A stretch of 64,000 nucleotides of DNA, from positions 374,704-438,703 of the forward strand of contig VWZP01005256.1 of the NCBI GenBank assembly GCA_013396995.1. Reading direction: 5' to 3'. Made by a program: the position numbers and the translations under genes. Under the pieces are notes generated by a model. The model ran no database searches. It saw only the letters and a list, made by a program, of their open reading frames with translations, and was not told the origin of the DNA. Positions within the stretch are counted from its first letter, which is position 1. Each line of letters opens with the position of its first letter. Shown here one piece after another: positions 1 to 12,949 of the stretch. This DNA comes from Dicaeum eximium. Its lineage: Eukaryota > Chordata > Aves > Passeriformes > Dicaeidae.

Positions 1-3000
1 TTAAATCTCAGCATCCTCTCAGGTAAGGTTATATTAGCTATATTATTACAGTAGGAAAACTAGGACATATATTTTTATTTTAGTAAGTTTTAGAAGTAAA
101 CTACTAGAATTGGCACAAGCTGAAACCACCTATCCAGTCTCATAGTCCTGAAACTCACTTTCCTATTTTCTGTAAAACATTCACTAGCACAGTCTGCAGG
201 TCCAGTGTTCGTTCAGATTTCTAAAATTTCAGTGAAGCTGGCCCTTGAGTTAGGCAAAATGTGAACTTACTAAACCTTAAAACCCAACTGGAAAATGTAG
301 CAGGATGTCTTATGGACTAAATCCTTCAAGTTTTGATTTGAAAAAAACCACAAACCAATCCAACCAGATCACACTTAAAGGTTAAGTATAATTACTTTTG
401 GAATAGATTAAAATTCATAAAATAATATTAACTTCTATTTTGATATATAAAAGAATGTTTTCACTGTGTAAAGTACAAGAAATTTATCATTCTGCAGCTG
501 CTTCAAAACTAATGAATCTGGGCTTCTTTCTTAGTATGGGTGATAAACACTCATTCTTTATATCACATCTTTTGATTCCTTAAGTCAGATGCCCTGCTTT
601 AATGTCTATTTTGATGATCCATAAGAAAATGCCAACTGTTCCAGCATGAACCTGAGCCTTATGCTTGCTTCTATATTACCACTAAGTACTTCAGGGTGCA
701 AAAGTGAATGTGCAAATGGAGTAAGACATTCAACAGTACAGAATCCTACTCCTGGCTTTGTTAGTTTAAGACAGACCTCTATTTTTTTCCTTTTAAACTG
801 AGTATGCATTACTATATTTTGTGATATTTGCTCCTACTGCCACTGATGTTGAAAGCTTTGCCACTGACATGAATGGAAAGAGGATAAGACTCAGAATGTG
901 CTTATGATATAAACTTGTGATTAACATTAACAGCTGGTAGGGTTTTTTTTTACACTAAGCCTCATAAATACAGCTGAGAAAGCATTTATCTGAAAGTGGA
1001 AAATGAGGGCTTAGCTAGAGCTGTGCAATCTTTTTGTAATGAAACCCAGAACTACCCCGATTTGGGAGAGCTGCTAGAGGTCTGACATTCAGGCCAGTTT
1101 TGCTAAACCCTCAGTGAACACAGTGGATTTACAGTTTCAGATGAAAACCACATACAGCTCAGCAGAGATTTTGGCTGAATGATGCTTTCAGCTTTTGCTC
1201 AAACTTGAAACTTATTGGGTGTGAACACGCAAAACCCTGAACTTACAAAAAAAAAAAAAAGAAAAAAGGCGAAAAAAGGCTGGCATGATTACCTCGTGGA
1301 CAGAAACCATGCAAGACTTGCAGAAATCCAGGCACAGCAAGCCGAATTTTGGGGGAAGATATGTTGGGCATTACAGATGTAGAGATCTCAAAGCTGTACC
1401 ACCACCTCAAGTACTGGACAGAGGGGTGTAATCAGGGCAGCTCCAGTTAACCATGCCAGGCACCACATGACAACTGCAGTTTATCCAGATCGTTTCCCAG
1501 AGCACTGACATTAACACTGCCTTTTATAATATGTGCATTGTATACTAGCTGGTGATTTGGTGGTTTGGGAAGTAGCCAAGGAAAGAGACTCAAAGCATAG
1601 TGAACTTCCTTCCAAAATTGATGTTGAAATTTGGCTACCTGAAACACATTACAAGTCATGGCTAAATCAGTGGGGTATTAAAAAGGAAATGACTCTTGAG
1701 CAGAGAAGTTTTGCTTTCCCCCTCTCTTGCATTGTAATTCTCTGTCCAGTCCTAAAGTGACTACTAAGCTAAAGGAAATTAAAGAAAAGATGAATAGAAA
1801 AAAATCTCAAGCTAGGTCAAATTCATCCCCAGTGTAACTTAGCTCAAGTAGAGTTAAATCAATGGAGTTCCACCAGGGATGAATTTGGCTTATTGTCAAA
1901 AGGAAATGAAGCAACTGTGCCCTCATTTACAGCTATCAACTTAAACTGAAATTTCATTATAAGGGAATTTCTGAAAACAATTCCTAGGTAAAAGAAAATT
2001 GCTAAGGTTGAACAGCATGTGTGTTTGAAAATTCCCTGAAGTCCACAACTGTCTGCTTACTTGGTAGATACACAATGCCAGCTAATTGAGCTCACATTGT
2101 TCCAGAGGTCTTAAAAAGTCAGAGAAGACTATAAAATGAATAAGCAGACTGTCTTATGAACTCTTCTTTCTTTGTTTTTCCTTTAGTGAATCTTAAATAC
2201 TCAACAGAAAAAACAGTGTTAAATTAAAAGTAGGAGGGCAATTGCAGATAAAAACAAAGTCAGTAATATAATTTTTGGTTACCTTCATATTCTTTATTTT
2301 ATTTTTCTGATTTAGTTGTAAAAGTAAGGTAGAATTTCTTAAGCTGCACACATTTATGTTCTCCAGAGTATGATCTGAAGAGATCCTGTGAAGCTCCTAT
2401 TTATTTCCAAATAAAATACTAAATTAAATCTTACATTTAATACTGACATTTCCAAACAGATTCCTTCCTATACATTTTACTATAAAGCTATAATAGCATT
2501 AAGATGTATTTCTGTTCTAAGAGGAATTATGGATGAGAGTTCAATGATCTGTTATAAAAGTTGTAGATTTAGATAAAACTAGGTTAAAAATCCCCCAGCC
2601 TTGACTTTACAGTTTTGAATTGACAGCAAAAGTTTCAATCAGAATGCAAAATATTTGCAAGAGATTTTACACTTATTTTGAAGGATGTTTTGAACACATT
2701 TAGAAACTTGCTCTTACAGCCTAAAAATTGCATGTAATGTGATAATGCAGAATATATTTTATGTTAAAACCTACGAACACAATGAAGCTAAAATTAAACG
2801 TATTTTCCAAGATGCTGTTTTCCTTAAAATGCTGAGGATTCTGAGATGATGGTGATATTTTGTGAATGTGCCATGACCACGACTTAGCTTGTCCTTAAAA
2901 ATATCTGCTCCTTGAAGCCTTGTGAAAATCCTGATCTGAAACCTTAATCTAATTGTCAGCAACTCTAAGCAAGGGTCAGCTTCAGGTTGACAACACCACC

Positions 3001-6000
3001 AGAGGCAAGTCCATCAGAGTCACCTAACCTAAAAGGTAACTTTTAGAAAGATTCAGCTGCTTTAGAACTGCATACAGAAAATATATTAATTCAGCCAGTT
3101 CTGATGAAGTAGGAGTGCTGAGTATATCCTGAATGTTCTCACATAGCAAATGCCAAAGAAAATACCCTTAAGACTTCTTAAGAGCAGGTTATAAATCACT
3201 AGGAGAAGCCATTTTTCTCAGGCCTAGCTCTTTATAATCCAAGGCCTTGGTAAGGTATTTGGATAATATTAGAAGAAATGAGCATTAACTCATTTTAGGC
3301 AAGAGGACTTTCTCTAACCAGCTAATGCTGCAAGAGTGGCACAAGGAAATCAAAGGCTCTACCAGTTGGTCACATCTACAGGCTAACTCTAAGGCTTCAA
3401 ATCAGGATCTTGGCTGTCAATCCATTTAGATGTGATTGTGATAACAATGCTCACCTGTCCCTCAGAGTTGTTAGAACAGGCATGGTCTCATAGTAAGATT
3501 TTTAAATGCTTGTTTTCTCACAATCATATGTTGTTTGTTTTGTTTTATTCCCATTACTAGGAGTAGAAAAGACTGGGGAAAACAGATTTTAACTAAATAG
3601 CAGAAAAAGACTAGCCAGTGAGTTGTAACAGTTACCATGTGTAGATATAAAACCACCAAAAAAAGGCAAACTGTGCATTTCCATCGTTATACTATGAGCA
3701 GAGAAGCAGAAATTTCGCTTTAAAACCAAAAGGGGAGCATTTACCTATTTTGTGCCATCACTTGCTTGCAGTGCAATGAGATGGCAATTGAAGCAAACAC
3801 AGCTAGAGATCTTCAAGAACAGAGGACAATAACCAGCAGGCCATGCAAGACCCCTGACTTCTCATCACCTGATTTACTATCAGATTCTGCAGACTGAACC
3901 TGCAAACAGATACTTAGAAATCCACGTCAAACATAAAGAGTCAATCTGGCGATATGGTTACACCTCTGGAAAGCTGAATTTCATCTCTTTCTTTCACATA
4001 TGCCAACCATTTAACAGAGCAAAAAGACAGACAGATCTACAGAATAAAGACAATAAACTTTCCCAAAGTGGGCAAGCAGAGATGCATGTGCCAACTATCA
4101 CACCACATTAAGAAGAAATATGTGGTAAGACTCAATGTGAGTCAGTATAAAATGGGCTGATTCAGAACTTCACCACAAAGGCTGCATCCAGCAAAGTTCT
4201 GCTGGGGGCAAACATTTCCCAACATACTCATACTCTTGGCAGGAATAAAAAATATTAATACATCCACTGGCAGCAAATGAACCCTTTTATTTTACAGAAG
4301 GCATTTTCAAAGGCACAGACAGGTTCGTTTCTTCCTTCTGTCTTAAACAGGAGCAATGGTACACCAGCACACAGTGATTTTTCATCTGTAAAGATGTGAG
4401 AATCGAACACTCAGCAATCAAGTAATGCTCTGCTCAAAGAACAAATGGATTAAAAAAGGCTGCCTATCAGCCTTCCAAAACTTAGTGACTCTAATTCTCA
4501 TGGCTAGCACATGGACTTCAAAGAGACTCACAGTTTGAGTAAGGCAAATACTAGAGTAAACACGGTGAGACTCAGCCCTAAGAAAGGAGAAAAAAGTGGC
4601 TTCAGTGGTGACATACTTTCAGCATTCCCATAAATCATTTATGCATGCAACAGATTCAATTAAAGCCAATGTGCTCTAAAGTTAGGTTTGTGTATCCATA
4701 ACAGCAGGATTTTCACTGAAGGTCATTTATCTTTGTGATATTGAGGTGAATTTCTAGTTTGGATCTTTTCCTTGTTTTTAATTTTAAGGTTAGGGATTAA
4801 CGTTTTCAATACATGAAATTACAAATGTAGTAAGCACAGCTCCTGTAGGCATCTCCTAGTAAAGACATTTGCCTCCTAGTCTTCATTTGTGAAGACATAA
4901 GATGTCTGACAAAAGGCAAAGGTCATCTCAAGACTGAAGTTTGAACAATTTTTTTTTTTAATTTGTAGTATTTGAAGATTACTTACTCAAGCATATCTCA
5001 GATCTCTAATGTTTTTAACTGTCAAGAAGCGTGGTTGGCCAATTTTTTCTTGTCACAACACAAAGAACTAAGACTGGAGTTGTTCCTTTGAAATATACAT
5101 ATTTTAAAATATTTTTTAACTTTGTAGGCAAATCTTTTATTTTTAATAGCTTAGCTAATCTTGAGAGGCAAAAACGTGCCACATATGGAGAAGGGGGAAC
5201 AAAGGAAAGAGAGTAGAACCTCTTCCTAGATTACTTTACTGCAACTTTCATCCTAAACAATAGCTCACTTAAGAAATTCAGGCACAGCTCCCACTTAGGA
5301 AAGAACCAAGTATAGCCAGCAACCTCAGGTGTGAATATTCTGCCCTCTCTTGAACCAGAATTTCAGCAGAACACACCTAAAAATAAAATGCTCCGCATAT
5401 TTAAAAAGAAAAAAAGATGTTTGCATAAACAGTAATACATAACCACGCATATTTTTAAATAATATCCTAATACATGCTAGTAATACAAAAGAATTATTCA
5501 CAGATTTTCTTCTGGATCTTCCAGAATCAGAGACATTTAGTGTGAATTCCCTTCAAGCAGATTTTAATTAGGGCTTTACCACATTTAATTCTAGGTACAT
5601 AATCCCCCAAGTGAAAACAAAACCCAAAGTGGAAGAGAATTTGTTCAAATTTCATTCCAAAAATATTTTTGCCTCCAAAGCTTTGCTAGGAAGAAAACAT
5701 TCCCGAAAATTATACAAATGGTTTTGACATTAGGAAAAGTAAACAAGCAAAATAAAGATGGAAAAATCATGCGGTCAGTTTGCAAGTGCTGTTTATTGTT
5801 TGAGGCAGGGTTAAAGCCTTTTATGAAGACAAGAACATATATGCAAAGAGACTGAAAGTGACATTAGGTTATTCTAAACATCCCGAATCCTGCTGCCTAG
5901 AACATTGCCAAGGCCAAAATGCGTGGAGGCTTCAAAACAGACATTGTGATAGGAACAAACTAAGATTGGTGTTATTTTGGTACAAAACAGATGACAAGTG

Positions 6001-6029
6001 TCCTAAATATTTCTATTAATATTTTTGAT
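1..6029. other. AT-rich unique non-coding DNA
   Basis: No coding exon, RNA gene or recognisable transposon was seen in this stretch. Open frames are all under about 80 codons, lack splice context and have the K/N/I/F/L/S-heavy composition expected from AT-rich noise. The only simple-sequence item is the A-rich tract listed separately near 1.25 kb. The sequence looks like intron or intergenic DNA. I see no basis for assigning a function. Confidence 0.7.
1247..1280. repeat. Poly-A run with two perfect 10-bp units
   Basis: A run of 14 A is followed directly by two identical copies of the decamer GAAAAAAGGC. It could be ordinary replication-slippage sequence or the decayed tail of a retrosequence. 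No retrotransposon body is recognisable upstream, so the first reading is preferred. Confidence 0.75.
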
Positions 6030-6330
6030 TAAAGAAAAAGGCATGTAGTTTTCATTTCTCTGGTATCTCCTCGGACTTGTAATGTGAACTGGCATTTCAT
6101 TTGTAGCCATGCATGACATTAGAAGAGGCATGACAAGTGGCTAAAATGTGCTTTGCAGACACCAATCAAAGAGCTCAGAGCTCCATTTGAACTACAGGTG
6201 GTGTGAACTAGATCGTTCCATGTTCATCAGTGATTTTAAGTATCTGTTAAAGATTTATTATACACTTACAGAGCGAGCAAAGGCTTCCGTTTACTGAGTG
6301 AGGCCTAAAATGCTGAGCAGCAGCAGCAAG
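6030..6330. promoter_or_regulatory. Candidate conserved non-coding element
   Basis: This stretch has more even base composition and fewer homopolymers than its surroundings. It contains a TCF/LEF-type core ATCAAAG at 6165-6171, next to two closely spaced GAGCTC words. There is no open frame with splice signals. The call rests on sequence texture only; it would be supported by alignment to other birds, reptiles or mammals. It could equally be ordinary intron sequence. Confidence 0.25.
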
Positions 6331-6754
6331 CTTTCCTTTGGCACTCAGCCAGTGCCTCACTATTTCATCAGGCACATCTGCCTTCACGACTGCCTTCCAT
6401 GTCCAGTTCACTTCCACTTGTAATGCCAGCTCATAAAAGCTCCCAAGGTAGACAGTTTCTAAAAACTGGTATTTTTTTTTTAACCGGGAAAGTTAATAAA
6501 GACCACCAAGTAGTTTCAAACAAACTGAGATCAGCTAGGCAGTGATAGCTTTTAACTGGGATCAATATGAACAGGTTTGGAACAGCCAAGAGTTCAGAAT
6601 TCCTGCATATTCCTTGGCAAATCCTACTGCATCGAGTAGAATAACACAATATATGCATCAAGTATGGGACTTTATTCTTTTCCACAGCAACAAGTTCATG
6701 ATTCTAAATATGTCCAACCTGTTTATAAGAAAAGCAGCAAATTTGCCATGCCTT

Positions 6755-6760
6755 TTTATT
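6755..6760 (-). terminator. Possible polyadenylation signal for the minus-strand exon
   Basis: On the minus strand this reads AATAAA. It lies about 1.1 kb beyond the stop codon of the candidate terminal exon at 7859-7938. The hexamer is common by chance in AT-rich DNA and no GU-rich downstream element was verified, so this is only a candidate end for a 3' UTR. Confidence 0.12.
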
Positions 6761-7498
6761 TTTTTGACTGAAAATTGGATGGTAGCCTTCCTTACATAGA
6801 TATCAAAAGGGATTATTCAGAACTTTTCTCTCTCATATATTAGTAAAGCTGCTAATTATGTTAATTCCATGAGTTACTTTTGTAGACTTCCCTCTGAATA
6901 ATCACACCCATCTGATGGCAGATTTGTATCACTCCTTTTAAGCACTTTTTCCCCAAATGTGAGCGTTTAATTCTAAATGTAATCCCTACAAGTTAAAAAT
7001 AGCTTGTGCAAGAAACAGGAATAATACACACTGTCGATATCACTAACGAGGACTTCTTCCAAGTGTAAACAGTTAAACTATAACATTATTTTACAACATA
7101 TAATGTTCACTTTTCTGAAGGTAAGAGCTAGTAAACAATGAGATGTGATTCAAGAATTAGAAGAATTTGGGAAATTGTTTAAATCTGGGAAATTGCTTAA
7201 CTCCCTTACCTTTGCACATAAACATCTGTACAGACTGACAGTGCTTTGCATGGCCAAAACGTTTTCAGGATATGTATTTTTTTCCCTGCTGAAAGAAAAA
7301 ATAATCCATCTAGGCTCATTTGGGGGTGGGTGGGTGTACTACCAAACTGTGCAAGGATTCGTGTAAGCATGCATGAGATGATAGAAACACAAGCACCTAA
7401 TTCACAGGGGAAAAAAATAAGAACAGATAAGGGCTTTTTCATCTGAAATTACAGCCTCTCTCTTTTATAAACACTGTGATATCAGCACCCACTTTGGC

Positions 7499-7645
7499 TC
7501 AGCGGCCGGGCAGAGATAAGGGCGGTGCTGCTGCGGAGGCGCCGCGGATGGAGCGGCTGAGCCAGCCCCAGGTGTGACCCCTGCTCCCCGCGCTCGGACC
7601 AGCCCATCCATCACCGCGCTCCTCTGCCAGGCCCCGTGCTCGGCT
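7499..7645. promoter_or_regulatory. Short CpG-rich island
   Basis: About 16 CpG dinucleotides fall within roughly 150-180 bases, including eight in 7501-7560, in DNA that is otherwise CpG-poor. GC-rich words such as GGCGCCGCGG are present. It begins abruptly after AT-rich sequence ending near 7480. No TATA box is evident. It lies about 210-360 bases downstream, in the minus-strand sense, of the candidate stop codon at 7859, so it may sit within a 3' UTR. It could be an orphan CpG island, a small promoter or a GC-rich repeat remnant. Confidence 0.5.
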
Positions 7646-7858
7646 GCAGCTGTCTGTCACGCTGGTGGATGGGACCTGCTTAAAGGCAATCATGTCAATC
7701 TCGGTGTGACTACTCAGACTAAGATAGAAGGATGATCTTGACAGGCTCGGCAAAGTCAGCAGAAGGCACTAGAGGACTTTAGTTACATGCTTAAAATGTA
7801 GATGTGATTTGTGCTTCTCGCGTGGAGGGACTGAGGGGGCACAGAACAGCATTGTGTT

Positions 7859-7938
7859 TTATAGCTGGTCATCTCGGATGAATCTGTTGCCCTCAGAATG
7901 TTTTCCATAGTAAATGTAGCGACATTTCCCCAAAATGC
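7859..7938 (-). CDS. Candidate terminal coding exon of an unidentified gene
   Basis: Read on the minus strand, a branchpoint-like word (TTCTAAC) and a pyrimidine tract (TTTCTTTTTTCTTGTAG) form a textbook 3' splice site. The exon would begin at 7938, with two bases completing a split codon (xGC). It then encodes 25 residues beginning ILGKCRYIYYGK and ending GNRFIRDDQL, with a TAA stop at 7859-7861. The peptide is rich in Y, R, G, K and D rather than AT-noise residues. Many third positions are C or G, and CpG-containing Arg codons (CGC, CGA) are kept. The frame stays open upstream into the intron, so frame length alone is not evidence; the splice site and composition are. I do not recognise the protein family, and no upstream exon could be linked. 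It might be the normal last exon or an alternative 3' exon of a gene extending to higher coordinates. The alternative is a chance acceptor next to a chance open frame. Confidence 0.45.
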
Positions 7939-8321
7939 CTACAAGAAAAAAGAAATTAATTACAGTTAGAAATGAAGTAGAATAATATGCAATAAAGCGC
8001 ATAACTTGGGAAATTTGAAGGAGGGAAAGGAGCAGTTTTCTCTTGTCCTGCAAAAGAAAGTCTGTGCATTTCAAATATTCAGTATTGCCATTTCAATCAG
8101 CAGTTTTGAAGCCACTGTAAAAACGGGCTTAAATACCTACATGACCTGTCCTGTTCAACATACATCCACAAGTATCTTCAACATTAGAACTACATAAAAC
8201 TGAATCATACAGTGGGCTTTAAATCAGAGTACCTCTAAAAAAACAGAAAGTCTGGGTTGAAGTTATATTTTGTGCTCTCTGCTATTTCCCTGCTATGTGT
8301 TTAAAAGGTTTTCCTGATGAA

Positions 8322-8412
8322 TGAAACAACAACAAAAAAACACCAAACAAACAAACAAACCATAAAACCAACAATAACAAAAAAAAAAACCCCAACAACA
8401 AAACCAGCAAAT
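8322..8412. repeat. A/C-rich low-complexity tract (CAAA/CAA type)
   Basis: The tract is made almost only of A and C in CAAA, CAACAA and poly-A runs, with (AAAC)n-like units in the middle. It is one of several similar tracts in the window. No transposon body is attached. Confidence 0.85.
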
Positions 8413-9529
8413 AATTACAGTTTTATGTGGATCCTATAAAAACCTGTCAAACATTCCCAAAGTCATAGTGCAAGCACCTAAACCATCCTTGTTTTCAGTG
8501 ACAGAGAACTGAAGTGAGTGGCTGAAATCTGTATGGGGAGTCATCGACAGCCAGAACAGTTGGCCTCCCTAGACTCCAGCATTTTTATACATACAAATAA
8601 ATATTTAATAAAAACATTTCCAAAATATCTCTCCAAACAACATTGTGACTTCCCATGAGTAAGATACAATTTAATTATGCTAAATATTGGTACGTGCAGG
8701 ATGCTTTCAATAATTAGCCATAACACTGGTTTTGGGAGGCAAGGCACATTATTCACAGGCAGAGTACAGGCAGAAAGATGCCTGAGGAAGCCTTAACTGC
8801 TGTGGGTGAGACACACATACCTGCAAATCTCACTACCTTATTCAAAAGCATCCCCTGTGGTGGTACTAAGTGGTATGTGAAAGCGTAAGTTCATAGTCAC
8901 ATCACACCTGTGAACATCCTCAAAGATGCTAAATTTTACTAGCAGTTGTTCTTTGAGCCCTCAGACATGTATAGTCAAATTAAAGTCATCTGCCATGAAC
9001 AGAAAGAGGGTGGAAGGGTCTCCTCTGCCTTGGGAGTGTCTTACCAGAGCAGTCACCGAAGTATCCAGCTCACCTCCATAAGGGCAAACATAACCTAGCC
9101 CAAAGGAGATGAGCACTGCCTTACATAAAGGGTGAAGAAGGGGGAGGAGATCCTCACATCTTTCTTATTTTAGATTTCCAGAACTCGCACAGCCGTTACT
9201 GTGCCCACCTGCAGCATGAATTAACTGCAAGCTTTCATATTCTGCGTCCATTGTTTTCCAGTATAACGCCTGGATATAGTTAAGATACATAAGATAAGCT
9301 ACTAAGGCTTTGGAAGGCACAGGTCACAAAAGATTAATGTTAACCCATGCTCTTCTTGCTCTCTAAGACATCATGATGGTAACACGTTCCTATGAGGGTT
9401 GTGGGGGGGAAATTGATAGGCCTGTCATTTGTTGTGAAAAACGTTCCTCTCCAGCACAATACAAATGGGGACTACACTGTGCAGTGCCTGATCATCTTCC
9501 CCTCCTGCATAGAGCTTTCTTCAATAATT

Positions 9530-9547
9530 TCAATTTCAATAATTTCA
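9530..9547. repeat. Short direct repeat of a TCAATAATTTCA word
   Basis: The word TCAATAATTTCA occurs here with a second overlapping copy beginning a few bases later (TTTCAATAATTTCA). It is a minor slippage repeat with no assigned role. Confidence 0.6.
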
Positions 9548-9834
9548 TTAGTGAAGCAGTTTCCACATGCAAAAGACAATAACAGCATTCCTAAACAAGA
9601 GTCTAATGAAGACCAAGTTTTTCCTTCCCTAAACAGATATCCCAAGTTGGTAACAAGGCCATTTTGAGCTCTAAATGCACAGGATATGAGCAGTTTATTA
9701 ACGACATTCTTTCGACTCCTTTTCACTGGCATTGATAAAAGTCTTGTTTGAGGTCTGCTGCCTTTCTTAAGGACTGGAAGCAAGACTGTTTATAGAGATG
9801 CTGGTGAGAGAGTGCTGTTTGATGAATGCTGGAG

Positions 9835-10560
9835 ACTGTAGCTAGGTGTCAGTGCTTAGAAAATGGGGCAAGGACATGAGGTATTAATACTGTCAATGAT
9901 CTCCTGACAGGAAAACAGATACTGTATTCACCGTCAGATTTAAATAGACATCAAGTGCATTAATGACAAAAGGGCAGACTTCAAACAAAGGGGGCTGTAT
10001 GGTGCTGTGCTGAGCCAGTCTCCAAGTTGGCAATAACCTGATCTGAAAAGACACTGTCAGGGCTACAGACAGGCCCGGGATTGTGTGCGGTGACAGAAAA
10101 CAGAGATGCTGACAGAGATACCGGTGCCATATTATGCCAAGTATATTCTAACACTGTCTCCAGTCCTAACTAAATCTGACATCATTTCCTATCGCTTATA
10201 GTATCCTCCACTGCTCTGGCAGAATATTTCTCCCCAGACATCATTACAAACTCCACTGTAGTTTTAAAGTTACTGGCAGGCCTGTGCTGTCGTGGAGGCT
10301 GGGTCTAGAGGCCTAAGGATAACCTCAGTCAATCTAAATTTGGAGTTTGCTGGAGAAGTGCTCTCATTTTCACTGATATCTCAGCTACTTGAGGTGATCT
10401 GAACGCTAAAGTGTGAGGAGCTGTCACCTTGAATAAAATCCTTAAAGTAAAGACGCTCTGTTCCCGGGATGTTCAGCAAAGATGTCGGACAGTCTGGCAG
10501 CAGGAAATGAAATCCAGCTGCTGCTGCTCGCCTGGGGATAAAGGTGCTTGGGCTAGTGAC
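9835..10560. promoter_or_regulatory. Candidate conserved enhancer-like block
   Basis: About 0.7 kb of non-repetitive, moderately GC-balanced DNA without homopolymers or a convincing open frame. It contains the palindromic homeodomain-type word CATTAATG (9958-9965) and several TGACAG/CTGACAG words of the kind bound by MEIS/TGIF proteins. Texture of this sort is typical of conserved non-coding elements near developmental genes. That is inference from a single sequence, and no binding or conservation has been shown. Confidence 0.3.
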
Positions 10561-10954
10561 AGTTAAAGTCAGCTGAAATTTTTGAAATCCTGCAGCCTAC
10601 AATTGTTTAAATTAAGGAAGTGTTGTCTCCGCAGAGATTCCCTACCCAGGCACACAGCTGTGATTCGATTGCCAGGCATATTACACATGCTGCTCAGAGA
10701 GTCTTGATAAAAGCACAGTTGAAAATGTTGCCATGAGACCTTGTTTATCATGAAGGTTATTTGTAAAACAATAATCTTGCTCGTAAATTAAAAGCGGTGA
10801 CTGGCTTGGTTATTTGTTTTGCTTTGTTTTTCCTCTTTATGTCCCACCTCCCTTTGGCAACTACAGAAAGCTCAGAGAACTGCAAAATGTTTGTGTGTGC
10901 CGCAATGAGAATTTTGATGCTAAGATATGTCACATGTGAATTTAGGAAAGCTAC

Positions 10955-10969
10955 TTTTTTTTTTTTTTT
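10955..10969. repeat. Poly-T run
   Basis: A run of 15 T. It might be an A-tail on the minus strand, but the flanks show no retrogene or SINE structure. Confidence 0.85.
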
Positions 10970-12724
10970 CTGCCTATCTGCTATGGTATTCTTTCCTTGC
11001 AGGGCTGGGAGTACACTTGTTCTTTTGCACACAGACAAGGGAAAGAATGAGGGGAAAACAATACATCTGTGGATGCTCTTTTGTTTTTAATTAAAATATC
11101 CAGCATTGGCCATAATAAGCTAAGTATATACCCCCTATACATCAAAACAATACACAGCATCCAGAATGAGGTTTCTGCTCAAGGTTCTTAAGAAATGACA
11201 ACACAAGGTCTCTTGAGGGATCATCTTCCCTGAATGAGGCTTCTAATTTTTCTTAAGTAGCTGATTCTACCATCACCACAAGCTGTTAAAACTATAATTA
11301 TGAAAAAACTGCATTGGGAAGAATAATTTTTAAATCCACTCTTTATCTTTTAAATGTTTCCATCCTTCGGAATGGATGTTCTAATTACGCTGGGTAAGTA
11401 ATGACCTTGCAGTTGCTCGCATGTGTTGTGGTATCAGTCTTTCTTCACAAACACATTGTAATGTCAGCAACACCAGCCTTTCCTTAGCTGAGGGAAAACC
11501 CAATTATCCAAATAAATAAATAAATACATGCATACCAAAGCACGTGAAAAAGTTCAAGTCATGTTAGCCCCTTTTAAATTTGGCATATTTTGCAGAGAGC
11601 TACGGTGCTTTTAGACCTCTATACACTTTGCTAGAGCAGAAAAAGGTTTGCAGATGTATTATATCAGAAGTGGCAAAAGCAAGTTGCAATGGGAAGTGCT
11701 AGATCTATAGATCATACTGCCTTAGCTACAGGCCAAAATTCATCTCAAGCCAACAGGGATCTAAGGGAATTGTTGTCAGGTAGCATCTTGTTGCCTTTTC
11801 CTACCTCTTTTTCCAAGTATATTAATACTCCACATTTAGAAAAACCCACCTCTCAGTCACCACAACTTGGGCAGCTTCCAGCAACACAGCTTCCTCCAGT
11901 AGCATTCAGTTTTCTTTAAAAAGTAATTACTAAAACTAAGTAGTCAAGCCAACACATTTTGCCACCCCCATCAAAACCTATTGCCACATCTGCCCAACAT
12001 CCCCACCAGGCACCCATTTTAACATCCAATGTTTTTAATAAGCCCCTCTGCAAGTGAAAGCAGCGAAGTATTCACAATTAAATTTGTTTGTCAAACGCTG
12101 GTGTGCAGTATCCATCAGGGAGTACGTTCCAGTTCACAGCCTTCTGCCTGTCTTTCACACGGACTCACCACAGGGCCTGGTGCTGGAGCTGCGGGCAGAT
12201 CAAGAGGAGCACTCCACGCACAGACTCAATATTCTACTGGAATTCCACTTCACCTAACTTTAATTAGAGCACAGTACCTAAATCCTCCACTGCCAATTTC
12301 TATTTGATCCATATTCATCTCTTTTTGCACAACCTGCTGTTGCATAGTTTTGCTATGGGCTATTAAACAGCTGCCATGTTCCACCAAGAAGCTGGGTGCA
12401 TTTCAGTGTGGTTATACTACCAATCTGTAAATTGTTTTGAGACCCTTCAGGATGAAATATCAATGCCATTATAATTTTTTTCATAGGCACTTGGGCATAT
12501 TCTACAATTAATGAACAGAAGCTGTGAAATTCCCTCAAATATTAATACAAACTTCCTATAAAGGAAAGTAATTCCCTACTGACAGCATTTAGAGGAGAAT
12601 AAATACCTATGTATGAACAATTTAAAGTCTACAATGCTACTGGTTTAGGCAAAACACCTCCATGAGTTGAGTTAATCTAAAATTCTTAAAAATCTTTTCA
12701 TCGAAGGGATATGTAAAGGTGGGT
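10970..12724. other. Unique non-coding DNA
   Basis: AT-rich sequence with a slightly GC-richer patch near 12.1-12.25 kb. Short overlapping open frames there lack splice sites and resemble nothing known to me. No gene is called. Confidence 0.6.
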
Positions 12725-12776
12725 TAAAAAAACCTAACAAAACCAACAACAAAAAAACAACCCAAAACCAAACCCT
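12725..12776. repeat. A/C-rich low-complexity tract
   Basis: The tract is composed of AAC, CAAAA and AACCC words. It is similar in texture to the tract at 8.3 kb. No repeat body is attached. Confidence 0.85.
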
Positions 12777-12949
12777 TTTGTGCAGGTGTTTAGTAAGTTT
12801 TCAGTTTGTGTTTATCTACCTGGAAATTCTAACAACTTTAACTAGTTGTCTAGTTGACAACTTATTTTTAGTTCCATTGGTGAAACAGAGTACTTGTTTC
12901 TATTGGATATGATCCAGCCTATGAATTCTCTGACAGAGGAATCTGAGAA

